Source: Candidatus Manganitrophus noduliformans (GTDB lineage Bacteria; Nitrospirota; Nitrospiria; SBBL01; Manganitrophaceae). From it: 64,000 nt of DNA. Below are positions 18,714-27,098 of the stretch, piece after piece. Position 1 is the first letter of the stretch. Every line of letters starts with the position of its first letter. Position numbers and translations under genes: made by a program. The stretch spans positions 1,240,001 to 1,304,000 of the forward strand of contig NZ_VTOW01000001.1 in the NCBI RefSeq assembly GCF_012184425.1, written 5' to 3'. The notes under the pieces were generated by a model. It had not been told where the DNA came from. It saw only the letters and a program-made list of their open reading frames with translations, and made no database searches.

Positions 18714-19775
18714 TTGGAAAGCCGAAGAATCTTTTTAAAATCGCTCTTCCCGCGGGTGCTTGGATGGGGCGCCCTCCTCTCGCTCGATCTTTCCCGGGCC
18801 GATTTGCTTCTGGCCCATTCTGAACCCTCTTCTCCTTCTTCTCTTAATCTGGACGATCCGCGTTATGTCTCCTTAATAAAAGATCTGACGCAGCGGCATC
18901 AGTTTGGCGCCGCCGATTTGAAAGCTGTTTTTGGAAAAGTGGTCCTTCAATCCGAGATTATTCAGTTCTTCGAGCGCCCCGCGGAGATTCTTCCTTATTA
19001 CGAGTACCGTAGGCGATTTATCAAGGACGAGCTGGTTTCACGCGGACAGACATACCTTCAAGAGAATCTCGAACTGCTTCAGAAAATTGAAGAGGCTTTC
19101 GGCGTTCCGAAGGAAATCATCTGCAGTATTTTAGGGGTTGAAACAAAGTTCGGTCAGCCTGGAATCGAAAGGTACCGGGTCTTCGATATTTTGAATACCG
19201 CTTTTTCCCTCTATCCTCGAAGAGAGCGTTTTTATCGGGAGCAGCTGATTGCCTATCTCCTCCTCTGCCGGGAAGAGGGGATTGATCCGTTTTCCGTCAA
19301 CGGCTCCTACGCGGGGGCATTCGGGGTGCCTCAATTTATGCCGACCAGCTTTCGAAAACACGCCGTCGATTTTGATAAAGATGGGAAGAAAAACCTCTGG
19401 ACGTCGAAAGAAGATATTTTCGCCAGTGTCGCCAATTATTTAAAATCGTTCGGATGGAAGCGAAACGGGTTGACCTATCTTCCGGCCCGTTTTGCGGGCG
19501 ATTCTCCGGAAGCACAGAACAAGGTGGAGATGGGAATACGCAAGACCATTCCGATCGCGAAGGCCGTCGAGTTGGGAATTCAAATTCCGCTCCCTGCATC
19601 GATCCAGAAAGATGAGGCGGTTTCGTTCGCACTCTATCAACCGCAGGAGGGGACGGAAGCGCTTTTGGCGCTCTTTGGAAATTTCAGAACGATCACCTCC
19701 TACAACTATTCTCTCAATTATGCGCTGGTGGTCTCCGATCTTTCGGAGATGCTCATCGAGAGAGAAAATTCGTGA
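18714..19775 (+). CDS. MltB-family lytic murein transglycosylase with Tat-type signal
   Basis: 353 residues from a TTG start. The N-terminus reads SRRIFLK, a match to the twin-arginine consensus, followed by a moderately hydrophobic stretch (VLGWGALLSL) and no lipobox. The catalytic domain is a clear MltB/SLT_2 type: VETKFGQPG with the catalytic Glu, PRRERFYREQL, NGSYAGAFGVPQFMPTSF and VDFDKDGKKNLW. The enzyme cleaves the MurNAc-GlcNAc bond of peptidoglycan to give a 1,6-anhydro product in the periplasm. MltB enzymes are usually Sec lipoproteins, so Tat export would be unusual; tatA/B and tatC are encoded at 60713-61799. Overlaps the next gene by four bases. Confidence 0.88.
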   Translation: MESRRIFLKSLFPRVLGWGALLSLDLSRADLLLAHSEPSSPSSLNLDDPRYVSLIKDLTQRHQFGAADLKAVFGKVVLQSEIIQFFERPAEILPYYEYRRRFIKDELVSRGQTYLQENLELLQKIEEAFGVPKEIICSILGVETKFGQPGIERYRVFDILNTAFSLYPRRERFYREQLIAYLLLCREEGIDPFSVNGSYAGAFGVPQFMPTSFRKHAVDFDKDGKKNLWTSKEDIFASVANYLKSFGWKRNGLTYLPARFAGDSPEAQNKVEMGIRKTIPIAKAVELGIQIPLPASIQKDEAVSFALYQPQEGTEALLALFGNFRTITSYNYSLNYALVVSDLSEMLIERENS

Positions 19776-20521
19776 AGATGCTTCTTTGGGCCTTCTTTTT
19801 CTTCTTCTCCTCACAGGGATTGACCTGGGGGGAGACGGCTCCCGGATCGGATCTGGTTTTTCTGCTGGCGGAGGGGGACCGGATGTATGACACCCGCGAC
19901 GAAGCGGGCCATTCCGATCGGGCGATCGAGCTTTATAAGAAAGTTCTGGAGATCGATCCGAAGAACGAAGCGGCCCTTTGGAAGCTCTCCCGGTCGTTTA
20001 GATGGCAGGGGGACATCGCTTCTTCTTCCGAGGAAAAACTCGGCCGTTACAAGGAAGGGGAACGCTGGGCGAAGCGCGCGATCGAAGTGAATCCCCAGAG
20101 CATCGGAGGACATCTGATGCTCGGCATCGCTTATGGACGGATCGGGGAGACACAGGGGGTCATGAAGTCACTTTCATTGATCTCTCCGATCAAGAAGGAG
20201 ATGAATGCCGTGCTGGAAAGAGATCCTTCCAACGATGTGGCGCATCATGTCCTGGGGGTCCTCTACCGGAAGGTCCCCGGCTTGATGGGAGGATCGATCA
20301 AAAAATCGATTGAGGCGCTGCAGGAGGCGGTCCGATTGAACCCCGCCAGCACCCCTTCCTATCTCGATCTGGCCAAGAGTTATCTGGAAAAGGGGGAGAA
20401 AGAGAAGGCGAGTGCGGCTTTGGAAAAACTTCTCTCGATTGACCACCCTTCGGATCGCGTCCAATCGAAAATGGATCGGGCCGAGGCGGAGAAGCTCCTT
20501 GCCGAGCTTCAATCTCCCTAG
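19772..20521 (+). CDS. exported TPR protein
   Basis: 249 residues from GTG 19772 (ATG at 19778 is equally possible). Signal peptide LLWAFFFFFSSQGLTWG, then tetratricopeptide-like repeats (AIELYKKVLEIDPKNEAALW, WAKRAIEVNPQSIGGHLMLGIAYGRIG, LQEAVRLNPASTPSYLDLAKSYLEKGEKEKA). The layout resembles RMD-type/periplasmic TPR proteins that organise partner proteins. Its start overlaps the stop of the lytic transglycosylase gene (GTGA), implying coupled translation and perhaps a role with that cell-wall enzyme. Confidence 0.75.
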   Translation: MKMLLWAFFFFFSSQGLTWGETAPGSDLVFLLAEGDRMYDTRDEAGHSDRAIELYKKVLEIDPKNEAALWKLSRSFRWQGDIASSSEEKLGRYKEGERWAKRAIEVNPQSIGGHLMLGIAYGRIGETQGVMKSLSLISPIKKEMNAVLERDPSNDVAHHVLGVLYRKVPGLMGGSIKKSIEALQEAVRLNPASTPSYLDLAKSYLEKGEKEKASAALEKLLSIDHPSDRVQSKMDRAEAEKLLAELQSP

Positions 20522-20528
20522 CTTCTGC

Positions 20529-20558
20529 TTGCAATCACCCCGTTATTTCGGGTAGAAT
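20529..20558 (+). promoter_or_regulatory. possible sigma-70 promoter for mdh
   Basis: TTGCAA (20529-20534), 18-base spacer, TAGAAT (20553-20558), 48 bases before the mdh ATG. Confidence 0.4.
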
Positions 20559-20606
20559 GATCCCACTTCAGTCTCATATTCAATCAAATTAGATAGTTAT
20601 ATCGCT

Positions 20607-21542
20607 ATGAAGAAGAGTAAAATTACAATTGTCGGCGCGGGACAGGTCGGCGGGACGACGGCGCAAAGGCTCGCAGAAAAAGAGTTCGCCGATATCGTGT
20701 TGCTCGACATTCAGCCGGATCTCCCTCGGGGGAAAGTCCTCGATCTTTTGGAGTCAGGCCCTATTTACGGCTATGATACCCGCTTGACCGGGACCGCGAA
20801 TTACGAGGAAACGGCGAATTCGGATATCGTCGTGATCACCTCGGGTGTTCCGCGGAAGCCGGGAATGAGCCGCGACGATCTTCTACGGGTCAACGTCGGG
20901 ATCGTTAAAACGGTGACGGAGCAGGTTGTCCAGAGATCTCCGGAGGCAATTCTCATTGTTGTTTCCAATCCGCTCGATGCCATGACCTACGTGGCCCATC
21001 GGGTCAGCCGATTTCCAAGGGAGCGGGTCCTTGGAATGGCAGGGGCGCTCGACTCGGCCCGGTTTCGCGCCTTTATTTCGATGGAATTGGGAGTTTCGGT
21101 CGAGAACATACACGCGTTTGTGCTCGGCGGACACGGCGACAGCATGGTTCCGCTTCCTCGGTATACGACCGTCGCCGGCATCCCATTGACGGAATTGTTG
21201 CCGAAAGAGAGATTGGATGCGCTCATCCAGAGAACACGCGACGGCGGCGCCGAGATCGTGAAATTGTTCAAAACAGGGTCGGCCTTTTATGCTCCGTCGG
21301 CGGCTGTTGCCGAGATGGTCGAAGCGATTATGAAAGATAAGAAAAAAATCCTTCCTTGCGCCGTCCTCTGTCAGGGGGAATACAAGATCGACAATCTTTT
21401 TGTAGGTGTGCCCGTGAAACTGGGACAAGGGGGGATCGAGGAGATCATCCAGATCCAGTTGACCCCAGAAGAAGAAGCGAACTTCAGGCGGTCCGCCGCG
21501 GCCGTCCGGGAGCTTTGTCAATCCGTCGATAAGATGATCTGA
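20607..21542 (+). CDS. mdh: malate dehydrogenase, LDH-like type
   Basis: 311 residues, the size of the tetrameric LDH-like malate dehydrogenases. NAD-binding [11 protein letters not shown] at residues 10-20 with an acidic residue ending the second strand (VLLDIQ). Substrate loop [14 protein letters not shown] contains the Arg pair that selects malate/oxaloacetate over lactate; the catalytic Asp and His are in [10 protein letters not shown] and GGHGDSMVP. Reaction: malate + NAD+ to oxaloacetate + NADH in the TCA cycle. It lies directly upstream of a sigma-54 activator with an NAD-binding-like domain, a suggestive neighbour. Confidence 0.93.
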   Translation: MKKSKITIVGAGQVGGTTAQRLAEKEFADIVLLDIQPDLPRGKVLDLLESGPIYGYDTRLTGTANYEETANSDIVVITSGVPRKPGMSRDDLLRVNVGIVKTVTEQVVQRSPEAILIVVSNPLDAMTYVAHRVSRFPRERVLGMAGALDSARFRAFISMELGVSVENIHAFVLGGHGDSMVPLPRYTTVAGIPLTELLPKERLDALIQRTRDGGAEIVKLFKTGSAFYAPSAAVAEMVEAIMKDKKKILPCAVLCQGEYKIDNLFVGVPVKLGQGGIEEIIQIQLTPEEEANFRRSAAAVRELCQSVDKMI

Positions 21543-21631
21543 TCGCTCCATCATCCGAATTCTTTCCGCTTTAAAGCACATCTGTAGTAATATCTAATCT
21601 AATTTAACGTCTTAAGTGAGGTCTATTTCCC

Positions 21632-22942
21632 ATGACCAAGGTCGCCATTATCGGGGGGGGGAGGGGCGGAACCGCCCTGGTCGAAATCTTACATAAAGAT
21701 CCCCTCGTGAAGGTCGTCGGCATCGCCGACCTCAACCTGGATGCCCCGGGGCTCGATCTGGCACGGCGTCTTAAAATTCCGACGACGACCGATTATCGCA
21801 AGTTGATTCGAGACGGGACCGACCTGGTTATCGACGTGACAGGGAGCAAGACTGTTCGAGAGGAATTGGAGACGATTACCGGCCAGGTGGAAGTCATCGG
21901 AGGGCTCTCCGCCAAGTTCATGTGGCAGTTGATCGAAGAGCGAATTAAGAGCAAGGCGATGGAGGAGGTCCTTCGGGAGAGGTATTCTTTCGAAAATATC
22001 ATCGGGAAAAGCGAGAAGATGCAGGAGGTCTATCGGCTTCTTCCCAAGATTGCAAAGACGAATTCGACCGTTTTGATCGAAGGGGAAAGCGGCACCGGGA
22101 AAGAGCTGATCGCGCATTCGATTCATCATCTCAGCCCCAGGGAGGATAAGGCTTTTATTCGCGTCAATTGCGGGGCGTTGGCGGAAGGCCTTTTGGAGAG
22201 CGAGTTGTTCGGCCATGTCAAAGGGGCCTTCACCGGCGCAATCACTCATAAACTGGGCCGATTCGAATTGGCGGATAACGGGACGATTTTCCTGGATGAA
22301 ATCGGAGATATCAGCCCGGCGACCCAAGTGAAGCTTCTTCGCGTGATTCAGGAGAGCGAATTCGAGAAGGTCGGCGACTCCCGTCGGGTTAAAGTCGATG
22401 TCCGGATCATCGCCGCAACGAATAAAGACTTGAAAAAAGCGGTGGAAATGCGGGAATTTCGGCAAGATCTTTACTATCGACTTCGTGTCGTTCCGATTCA
22501 ACTTCCGCCGCTACGGGAGCGCAAGGATGATATACCGCTTCTGGTGACCCATTTTATTAACCGGTTTAATAAGGAGACTGGGAAAAAAGTAACGCATGTC
22601 TCGCCCGAGGCGATGGAGATCCTGATGGCCTATGACTATCCTGGAAATATCCGCGAGCTTGAAAATATTATTGAACATGTCATGGTTTTCTGTTCGGGGG
22701 ATACGATCCAGGCGGAACATCTCCTCAAGGATATTCAGCCCTCCCGCAATGACATTATCGGAAAGGTCATCGAGAAGGAAGACCCGCTGAGGGCGATGGA
22801 GCAGGAACTGATCCTAAAAGTATTAAAACAAACCGGATGGAACTATAAAAAAACTTCGGAAAGATTAAAACTTAGCCGAACGACCCTTTGGCGAAAAGTA
22901 AAAGAATATGGGATTGCCAAGCCATCGGACGTTTCTTTTTAA
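21632..22942 (+). CDS. sigma-54 activator with N-terminal Rossmann domain
   Basis: 436 residues. Residues 1-105 are a dinucleotide-binding fold: GGGRGG (GxGxxG at 8-13) then VVGIADLN with an acidic residue ending strand 2, and DLVIDVTGS further on, as in Gfo/Idh/MocA-type dehydrogenases. A linker leads to the AAA+ module: Walker A GESGTGKE (151-158), GAFTGA sigma-54 contact loop (198-203), Walker B-like GTIFLDEIGD, and arginine-finger region. A Fis-type helix-turn-helix closes the protein (NYKKTSERLKLSRTTLWRKV). The usual receiver, GAF or PAS sensor is absent, so NAD(H) or a related ligand probably controls the ATPase. A sigma-54 promoter follows at 23111. Confidence 0.9.
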   Translation: MTKVAIIGGGRGGTALVEILHKDPLVKVVGIADLNLDAPGLDLARRLKIPTTTDYRKLIRDGTDLVIDVTGSKTVREELETITGQVEVIGGLSAKFMWQLIEERIKSKAMEEVLRERYSFENIIGKSEKMQEVYRLLPKIAKTNSTVLIEGESGTGKELIAHSIHHLSPREDKAFIRVNCGALAEGLLESELFGHVKGAFTGAITHKLGRFELADNGTIFLDEIGDISPATQVKLLRVIQESEFEKVGDSRRVKVDVRIIAATNKDLKKAVEMREFRQDLYYRLRVVPIQLPPLRERKDDIPLLVTHFINRFNKETGKKVTHVSPEAMEILMAYDYPGNIRELENIIEHVMVFCSGDTIQAEHLLKDIQPSRNDIIGKVIEKEDPLRAMEQELILKVLKQTGWNYKKTSERLKLSRTTLWRKVKEYGIAKPSDVSF

Positions 22943-22951
22943 AACATGTTT
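22942..22951. promoter_or_regulatory. palindrome, possible activator site
   Basis: AAACATGTTT, a perfect 10-base palindrome overlapping the stop codon of the sigma-54 activator gene and about 170 bases before the sigma-54 promoter. That distance suits an upstream activating sequence; only one clear copy is seen. Confidence 0.3.
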
Positions 22952-23110
22952 ACATTTGAAACTATACATACATAATTACTTGAATTGAAAAGATAAAATT
23001 GGCTAAAAGAGCGCCATAAATTTTTAATCGTTTCTTTTTGTAACGTGCTCCCCTGAGGCATATTTATATATAAGCGACTGATATAATTAATAAAAAGTAA
23101 ATAAATGGGC

Positions 23111-23127
23111 TTGGCATCCCTGTTGCA
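23111..23127 (+). promoter_or_regulatory. sigma-54 (-24/-12) promoter
   Basis: TTGGCATCCCTGTTGCA: the GG at 23113-23114 and GC at 23125-23126 are 12 apart, as required for RpoN. Transcription would start near 23138, about 38 bases before the zinc-ribbon gene. The 230 bases around it are AT-rich, suited to IHF or activator looping, and a sigma-54 activator is encoded immediately upstream. Confidence 0.78.
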
Positions 23128-23175
23128 ACCTATAAAAGGTAAGTTCACGACGAACCTTTACCAAGGAGGCAATAG

Positions 23176-23376
23176 ATGAACTGTCCGAGGTGTACGGGGA
23201 ATATGATTACGGAAGCCTTTGAAGATATGAAGGATGATACCGGCCGTATCTGTTTCTACGGCTACCGCTGTCTGATTTGCGGTGAAATCCTTGATCCGGT
23301 GATCATGGCTAATCGGGAAAATCGTCCTCATATGCAAGCAAGGAATCGGAAATTGATGGCCTCTTCAAGGGCATAA
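23176..23376 (+). CDS. small zinc-ribbon protein
   Basis: 66 residues. Two CxxC knuckles (CPRC near the N-terminus and CLIC about 30 residues later) predict a single zinc ribbon; the remainder is basic (ENRPHMQARNRKLMASSR). A strong AAGGAGG lies seven or eight bases before the ATG and a sigma-54 promoter stands upstream, so it is well expressed under RpoN control. The NuoF gene starts 45 bases downstream and is probably in the same transcript. Possible roles: DNA- or protein-binding adaptor, or an assembly factor for the NADH-oxidising partner; not recognised further. Confidence 0.8.
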   Translation: MNCPRCTGNMITEAFEDMKDDTGRICFYGYRCLICGEILDPVIMANRENRPHMQARNRKLMASSRA

Positions 23377-23421
23377 GCCCTTTCTAGAGACCGCTTTACC
23401 CTTCGGTGTAAGGAATCGATT

Positions 23422-24720
23422 GTGCAGAGCCGGCATATTTTGACCGATGGCGATCTTCCCCTCGAACAGTTGTCGACGGTTCAGCCGATCAGTTATGAGG
23501 AATATCTTCGCCGCCGAGGCTACACGGCACTCCCGAAAGCGATCCATACCCTAGGGCCGTCCGGGGTTCTGGAAATGATCAAGCGCTCCGGGCTTCGCGG
23601 CCGGGGAGGTGCTGGTTTTCCAACCGGGAAAAAATGGGAGATGGTCGTCCAGCGGAAGGCCGATCGAAAGTACCTTTGTTGCAATGCAGCGGAGGATGAG
23701 CCTGGAACGTTCAAAGATCGCTATCTCCTCCGATCCAATCCCCACCAACTGATTGAAGGGGCCATTCTCGCCGCGTTTGCCATCGGCGCCGCGGAGGTTT
23801 ACCTCTATATCAACGGCCGTTATGAAGAAGAGATCGAATTTATGGAGCAGGCGCTCCAGACGGCGAAAGAGAAAGGACATTGGGGAAAACAAGTTGAGGG
23901 AACCTCTCTTTCCATTGAATTAAAGATCTGCAAGAGCCCCGGCACCTACGTGGCGGGAGAGGAAACGGCGCTGCTTGAAGTTGTCGAAGGTCGGTCGGCA
24001 AAACCTCGTCAAAAACCGCCCTATTATCCCGCGATTCAAGGACTCTACGGCATGCCGACGGTGGTGAATAATGCCGAGACTCTCTCGAATGTCGCGCACA
24101 TCATCAGAGAAGGGGTCGATTGGTTTCGAACGCTTGGGACCGCGACTTCACCTGGGACATTGGTTTTTACCCTCACGGGCGATGTGAACCGGCCCGGCTT
24201 GTATGAACTACCGTTAGGGACTTCTCTTCGGGAGCTAATTGAAGAGTATGGAGGCGGGGTCTGCGGCGGCAAACAGCTGAAAGCGGTTTTCCCCGGCGGG
24301 CCTTCTAATACGATTATTGCCGCCGATCAGATCGACGTGGCACTTGATTTTGATGCTTTGAAGGCGATCGGATCGGGTCTGGGAACCGGCGCCGTGATCG
24401 TGATGTCTGAAGACGCCTGTATGGTTCAATCGGCGATCCAATATGCCCGGTTTTTTGCCAGAGAAAGCTGCGGCCAATGTCCTCCCTGCAAGCTCGGCAC
24501 GGCCCACCTCTCCGAGATTTTAGAGAAGATCGAATCGGGTCAGGGAGATGAGAAAGACCTCCAGCAGATTGAACAAGTCTGTGGAATGGTCAAGGGAAGG
24601 GGTTATTGTTACCTATTAACAGGCGCTTCCATCGCGGTTGAAAGCATCTTCCGGTGTTTCAGAGAGGAGTACGTGGCTCACGTTCAACAAAGGGCCTGTC
24701 CTCTGGTCGGAACGGCTTAG
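23422..24720 (+). CDS. nuoF: NuoF-type NADH-binding flavoprotein subunit
   Basis: 432 residues from GTG 23422 (AAGGA eight bases upstream). NADH/FMN site: GLRGRGGAGFPTGKKW and CNAAEDEPGTFKDR; then GAYIxGEE-like GTYVAGEETALL; the SLBB region; and the N3 [4Fe-4S] ligands SCGQCPPC plus a distal Cys in GRGYCYLL. The family transfers electrons from NADH through FMN to an Fe-S chain, in complex I, in NAD-reducing hydrogenases or in formate dehydrogenases. No nuoE, nuoG or other subunit lies beside it, so it is a solitary copy, seemingly transcribed with the zinc-ribbon gene from a sigma-54 promoter. It could serve a complex other than Nuo. Confidence 0.88.
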   Translation: MQSRHILTDGDLPLEQLSTVQPISYEEYLRRRGYTALPKAIHTLGPSGVLEMIKRSGLRGRGGAGFPTGKKWEMVVQRKADRKYLCCNAAEDEPGTFKDRYLLRSNPHQLIEGAILAAFAIGAAEVYLYINGRYEEEIEFMEQALQTAKEKGHWGKQVEGTSLSIELKICKSPGTYVAGEETALLEVVEGRSAKPRQKPPYYPAIQGLYGMPTVVNNAETLSNVAHIIREGVDWFRTLGTATSPGTLVFTLTGDVNRPGLYELPLGTSLRELIEEYGGGVCGGKQLKAVFPGGPSNTIIAADQIDVALDFDALKAIGSGLGTGAVIVMSEDACMVQSAIQYARFFARESCGQCPPCKLGTAHLSEILEKIESGQGDEKDLQQIEQVCGMVKGRGYCYLLTGASIAVESIFRCFREEYVAHVQQRACPLVGTA

Positions 24721-24791
24721 TTTTATGTGCAATTTGCGTAAATTTTTGTTATAATAAACCTACTTTTAAAAAAGAGACAGCGGAGGGAAGA

Positions 24792-25115
24792 ATGGTCACA
24801 TTGACTGAAAGAGCCGGCTCCAAGGTGAAGGAAATCATGGAGGCCGAACAGAAGGCCGGATATGGGTTGCGGGTCTATGTCACCGGCGGCGGATGTTCGG
24901 GGTATCAGTACGGAATGGCTTTTGAGGAAAAAGAGACCGAAGAGGACAGCGTCCTCGAAATGCACGGCGTGAAGCTCTTTGTCGATCCGTATAGCGCCCC
25001 GATGCTCCAGGGAACAGAGGTCGATTATCTGGATAGTCTGCAGGGCGCCGGTTTTGCGATTAAGAATCCGAATGCCAAATCGACCTGCGGTTGTGGGTCG
25101 TCGTTCAGCGCCTAA
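24792..25115 (+). CDS. IscA/ErpA-type Fe-S cluster carrier
   Basis: 107 residues from ATG 24792, preceded by GGAGGGAAG; a longer frame to 24654 overlaps nuoF and is not needed. Cluster ligands C35 (GGGCSGYQYG), C99 and C101 (STCGCGSSF) give the A-type carrier signature. The protein would receive [2Fe-2S]/[4Fe-4S] clusters from a scaffold and pass them to apo-enzymes; the neighbouring NuoF is a plausible client. A TATAAT box at 24750-24755 suggests its own promoter. Confidence 0.92.
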   Translation: MVTLTERAGSKVKEIMEAEQKAGYGLRVYVTGGGCSGYQYGMAFEEKETEEDSVLEMHGVKLFVDPYSAPMLQGTEVDYLDSLQGAGFAIKNPNAKSTCGCGSSFSA

Positions 25116-25170
25116 CGTGCATTGCGCGCGTTTTCTGCTCCGATAAGATCGAAGGTACGATTCACGACGA

Positions 25171-25204
25171 AATGGGCCGGTTCTTCAGATCGGCCCATTT
25201 TTTT
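25171..25204 (+). terminator. rho-independent terminator
   Basis: Stem AATGGGCCG / CGGCCCATT with an 11-base loop, followed by a T-tract, 56 bases after the Fe-S carrier gene. Confidence 0.85.
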
Positions 25205-25229
25205 GCCCTAGCGTCGAGTTTAAGATTGC

Positions 25230-25258
25230 TTGACAGCCAGGGAAACGTTTCATATAAT
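25230..25258 (+). promoter_or_regulatory. consensus sigma-70 promoter of the yceD-fab cluster
   Basis: TTGACA (25230-25235), exactly 17 bases, TATAAT (25253-25258): a perfect consensus. Initiation near 25265 leaves a very short leader before the ATG at 25282. It lies just after a terminator, so it defines the start of the ribosomal/lipid operon. Confidence 0.88.
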
Positions 25259-25281
25259 GCGATTTTTTAAAGGAAAGAGCA

Positions 25282-25818
25282 ATGGAAATTAAAATTCACG
25301 ATATTCCGGAGGAGGGGCTTCTCCTTTCTTATGAGGAGGACCCGAAAGATTGGGACCTATCGGAAAGCGGATTTACAATCAAAGGTCCCGTCCAGGTTCG
25401 AGTGAAGGCGGTTAAACATAATCAGGAAGAGGTCTACGTCCGGGGCGCGCTCTCTGCGGAGGTGAGTGCAGAATGCAGCCGCTGCCTGAAGCCCCTTTCG
25501 AGTCGGGTTGAAGCCGACTTTCACGCCGAATATGTTCCTCGAAACGCGGTTCCGACCGAAGGGGAACGGGAATTACTGGAAGAAGATCTCGACCTTCTTT
25601 TTTATGGAGGGGATACCATCGATATCAGTGGAGAGGTGGAGGGCCAATTGATTCTGGCCACGCCGATGCGGCCCCTCTGCAGTGAAGAGTGCCGCGGTCT
25701 CTGCCCTCAGTGTGGGCAAGATTTAAATCTCAAAGAGTGCAATTGCGTGCAGGAGATCCCTGATCCGCGATGGGCTGAATTGAAGAAATTAACCGAAAAG
25801 AAATCGTCGCCAAAGTAA
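25282..25818 (+). CDS. yceD: YceD/DUF177 family protein
   Basis: 178 residues. Two cysteine clusters: CSRCLKPL in the middle and CSEECRGLCPQCGQDLNLKECNC at the C-terminus, typical of DUF177. Members are needed for 23S rRNA accumulation and are nearly always encoded just before rpmF, as here (nine bases). It is the first gene after the consensus promoter, so ribosome and fatty acid synthesis genes are probably expressed together. Confidence 0.9.
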   Translation: MEIKIHDIPEEGLLLSYEEDPKDWDLSESGFTIKGPVQVRVKAVKHNQEEVYVRGALSAEVSAECSRCLKPLSSRVEADFHAEYVPRNAVPTEGERELLEEDLDLLFYGGDTIDISGEVEGQLILATPMRPLCSEECRGLCPQCGQDLNLKECNCVQEIPDPRWAELKKLTEKKSSPK

Positions 25819-25827
25819 GGAGAAGCA

Positions 25828-26010
25828 ATGCCGAATCCAAAACACAAAATATCGAAAGCCAGAAGAGACAGCAGAAGGACGCACAAAAAGCTCCAGGTCC
25901 CTGTCTATGTACTTTGCCCTCAATGTCATGAGCCGAAGTTGCCCCACCGCGCCTGTCTGAGCTGCGGAACATATAAGGGCCGCGAGGTGATTGCGGTCGA
26001 GGAAGTCTAG
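25828..26010 (+). CDS. rpmF: 50S ribosomal protein L32
   Basis: 60 residues, normal L32 length. The basic N-terminus MPNPKHKISKARRDSRRTHK is family-typical. The zinc-binding version is present, with CPQC and CLSC knuckles. A strong AAGGAGAAG lies before the ATG. The order yceD-rpmF-plsX-fabH is widely conserved and links ribosome synthesis to membrane lipid synthesis. Confidence 0.97.
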   Translation: MPNPKHKISKARRDSRRTHKKLQVPVYVLCPQCHEPKLPHRACLSCGTYKGREVIAVEEV

Positions 26011-26066
26011 CTTAGAGGAAGGAGCGGTCACCCGTCGTCTAACGGATCGTTCCCGGTTGACACTTT

Positions 26067-27098
26067 ATGAAGATTGCGCTGGATGCGATGGGGGGAGATG
26101 ATGCCCCCGCCGCGATTGTGGAGGGGGCCGTTCTGGCCGCCCGAGAGCTCGACGTTGAGATTATCCTTGTTGGAGATGAAAAGGAGATTCAAAAAGAGCT
26201 CTCCCGACATCCCGCTCAAGGACTCCCCCTCTCCATCCATCATGCCTCGCAGCGGGTTGCGATGCACGAATCCCCTTCCTCGGTCATCCGAAAGAAGCGC
26301 GATTCTTCCATTTGGATCGCCACCGAACTCGTTCAAAAATCCCAAGCGGTCGCGGTGATCAGCGCTGGAAATACCGGGGCAAGCATGGCGACCGCGCTTT
26401 TTATCCTCGGCCCGATGACCGGGGTCGAGCGGCCCGCCATCGCCACCTCTCTTCCGACGCTGAAGGGGACGTCGATCTTGATCGACGTCGGCGCCAATGT
26501 CGATTGCAAACCCCAGCATCTTTTTCAGTTTGCGATCATGGGGAGCATCTACGCCAAAGAAATCTTGGGTATTCCGGAGCCGAAGGTCGGTCTCTTGAGC
26601 ATCGGTGAAGAGGATACCAAGGGGAACGAGCTGACCAAAGAGGTCTTCAAGATGTTGAAAGCGAGCTCCCTTCGGTTTATCGGGAACGTCGAGGGGCGTG
26701 ATGTCTACACCGGCGGCGCCGATGTCATTGTCTGCGACGGCTTTATCGGGAATGTCGCGCTGAAGATCTCCGAGGGGCTTTCGGACGCGATCGGCCAATT
26801 CCTGAAAAAAGAAATCACCGCCTCTCCTTTTGCGAAGCTCGGCTACTTCTTGTTGAAACCGGCTTTCTCCCGTTTTCGAAAGAAGGTCGATTACGCCGAA
26901 TACGGCGGCGCGCCGTTGTTGGGGGTCGACGGCATCAGCATCATCTGCCACGGCCGCTCTTCGGGAAAGGCGATCAAGAACGCCGTTCGTGTCGCCAAGG
27001 AATCGCACATCCGGGGAGTCAATCGACTGATCAAAGAGCAGATCGAGGCGCAAATGGAGCTGACCTCCTCGAAGGAAGAAGGGAGCCCGCGCGGATGA
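26067..27098 (+). CDS. plsX: phosphate acyltransferase PlsX
   Basis: 343 residues. Starts with the family motif KIALDAMGGDDAP; later SAGNTGA, LIDVGAN and GVERPAIA segments match PlsX. The enzyme converts acyl-ACP and phosphate to acyl-phosphate for PlsY, the first step of phospholipid synthesis, as a peripheral membrane protein. Its last four bases overlap the fabH start (ATGA). Confidence 0.96.
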   Translation: MKIALDAMGGDDAPAAIVEGAVLAARELDVEIILVGDEKEIQKELSRHPAQGLPLSIHHASQRVAMHESPSSVIRKKRDSSIWIATELVQKSQAVAVISAGNTGASMATALFILGPMTGVERPAIATSLPTLKGTSILIDVGANVDCKPQHLFQFAIMGSIYAKEILGIPEPKVGLLSIGEEDTKGNELTKEVFKMLKASSLRFIGNVEGRDVYTGGADVIVCDGFIGNVALKISEGLSDAIGQFLKKEITASPFAKLGYFLLKPAFSRFRKKVDYAEYGGAPLLGVDGISIICHGRSSGKAIKNAVRVAKESHIRGVNRLIKEQIEAQMELTSSKEEGSPRG

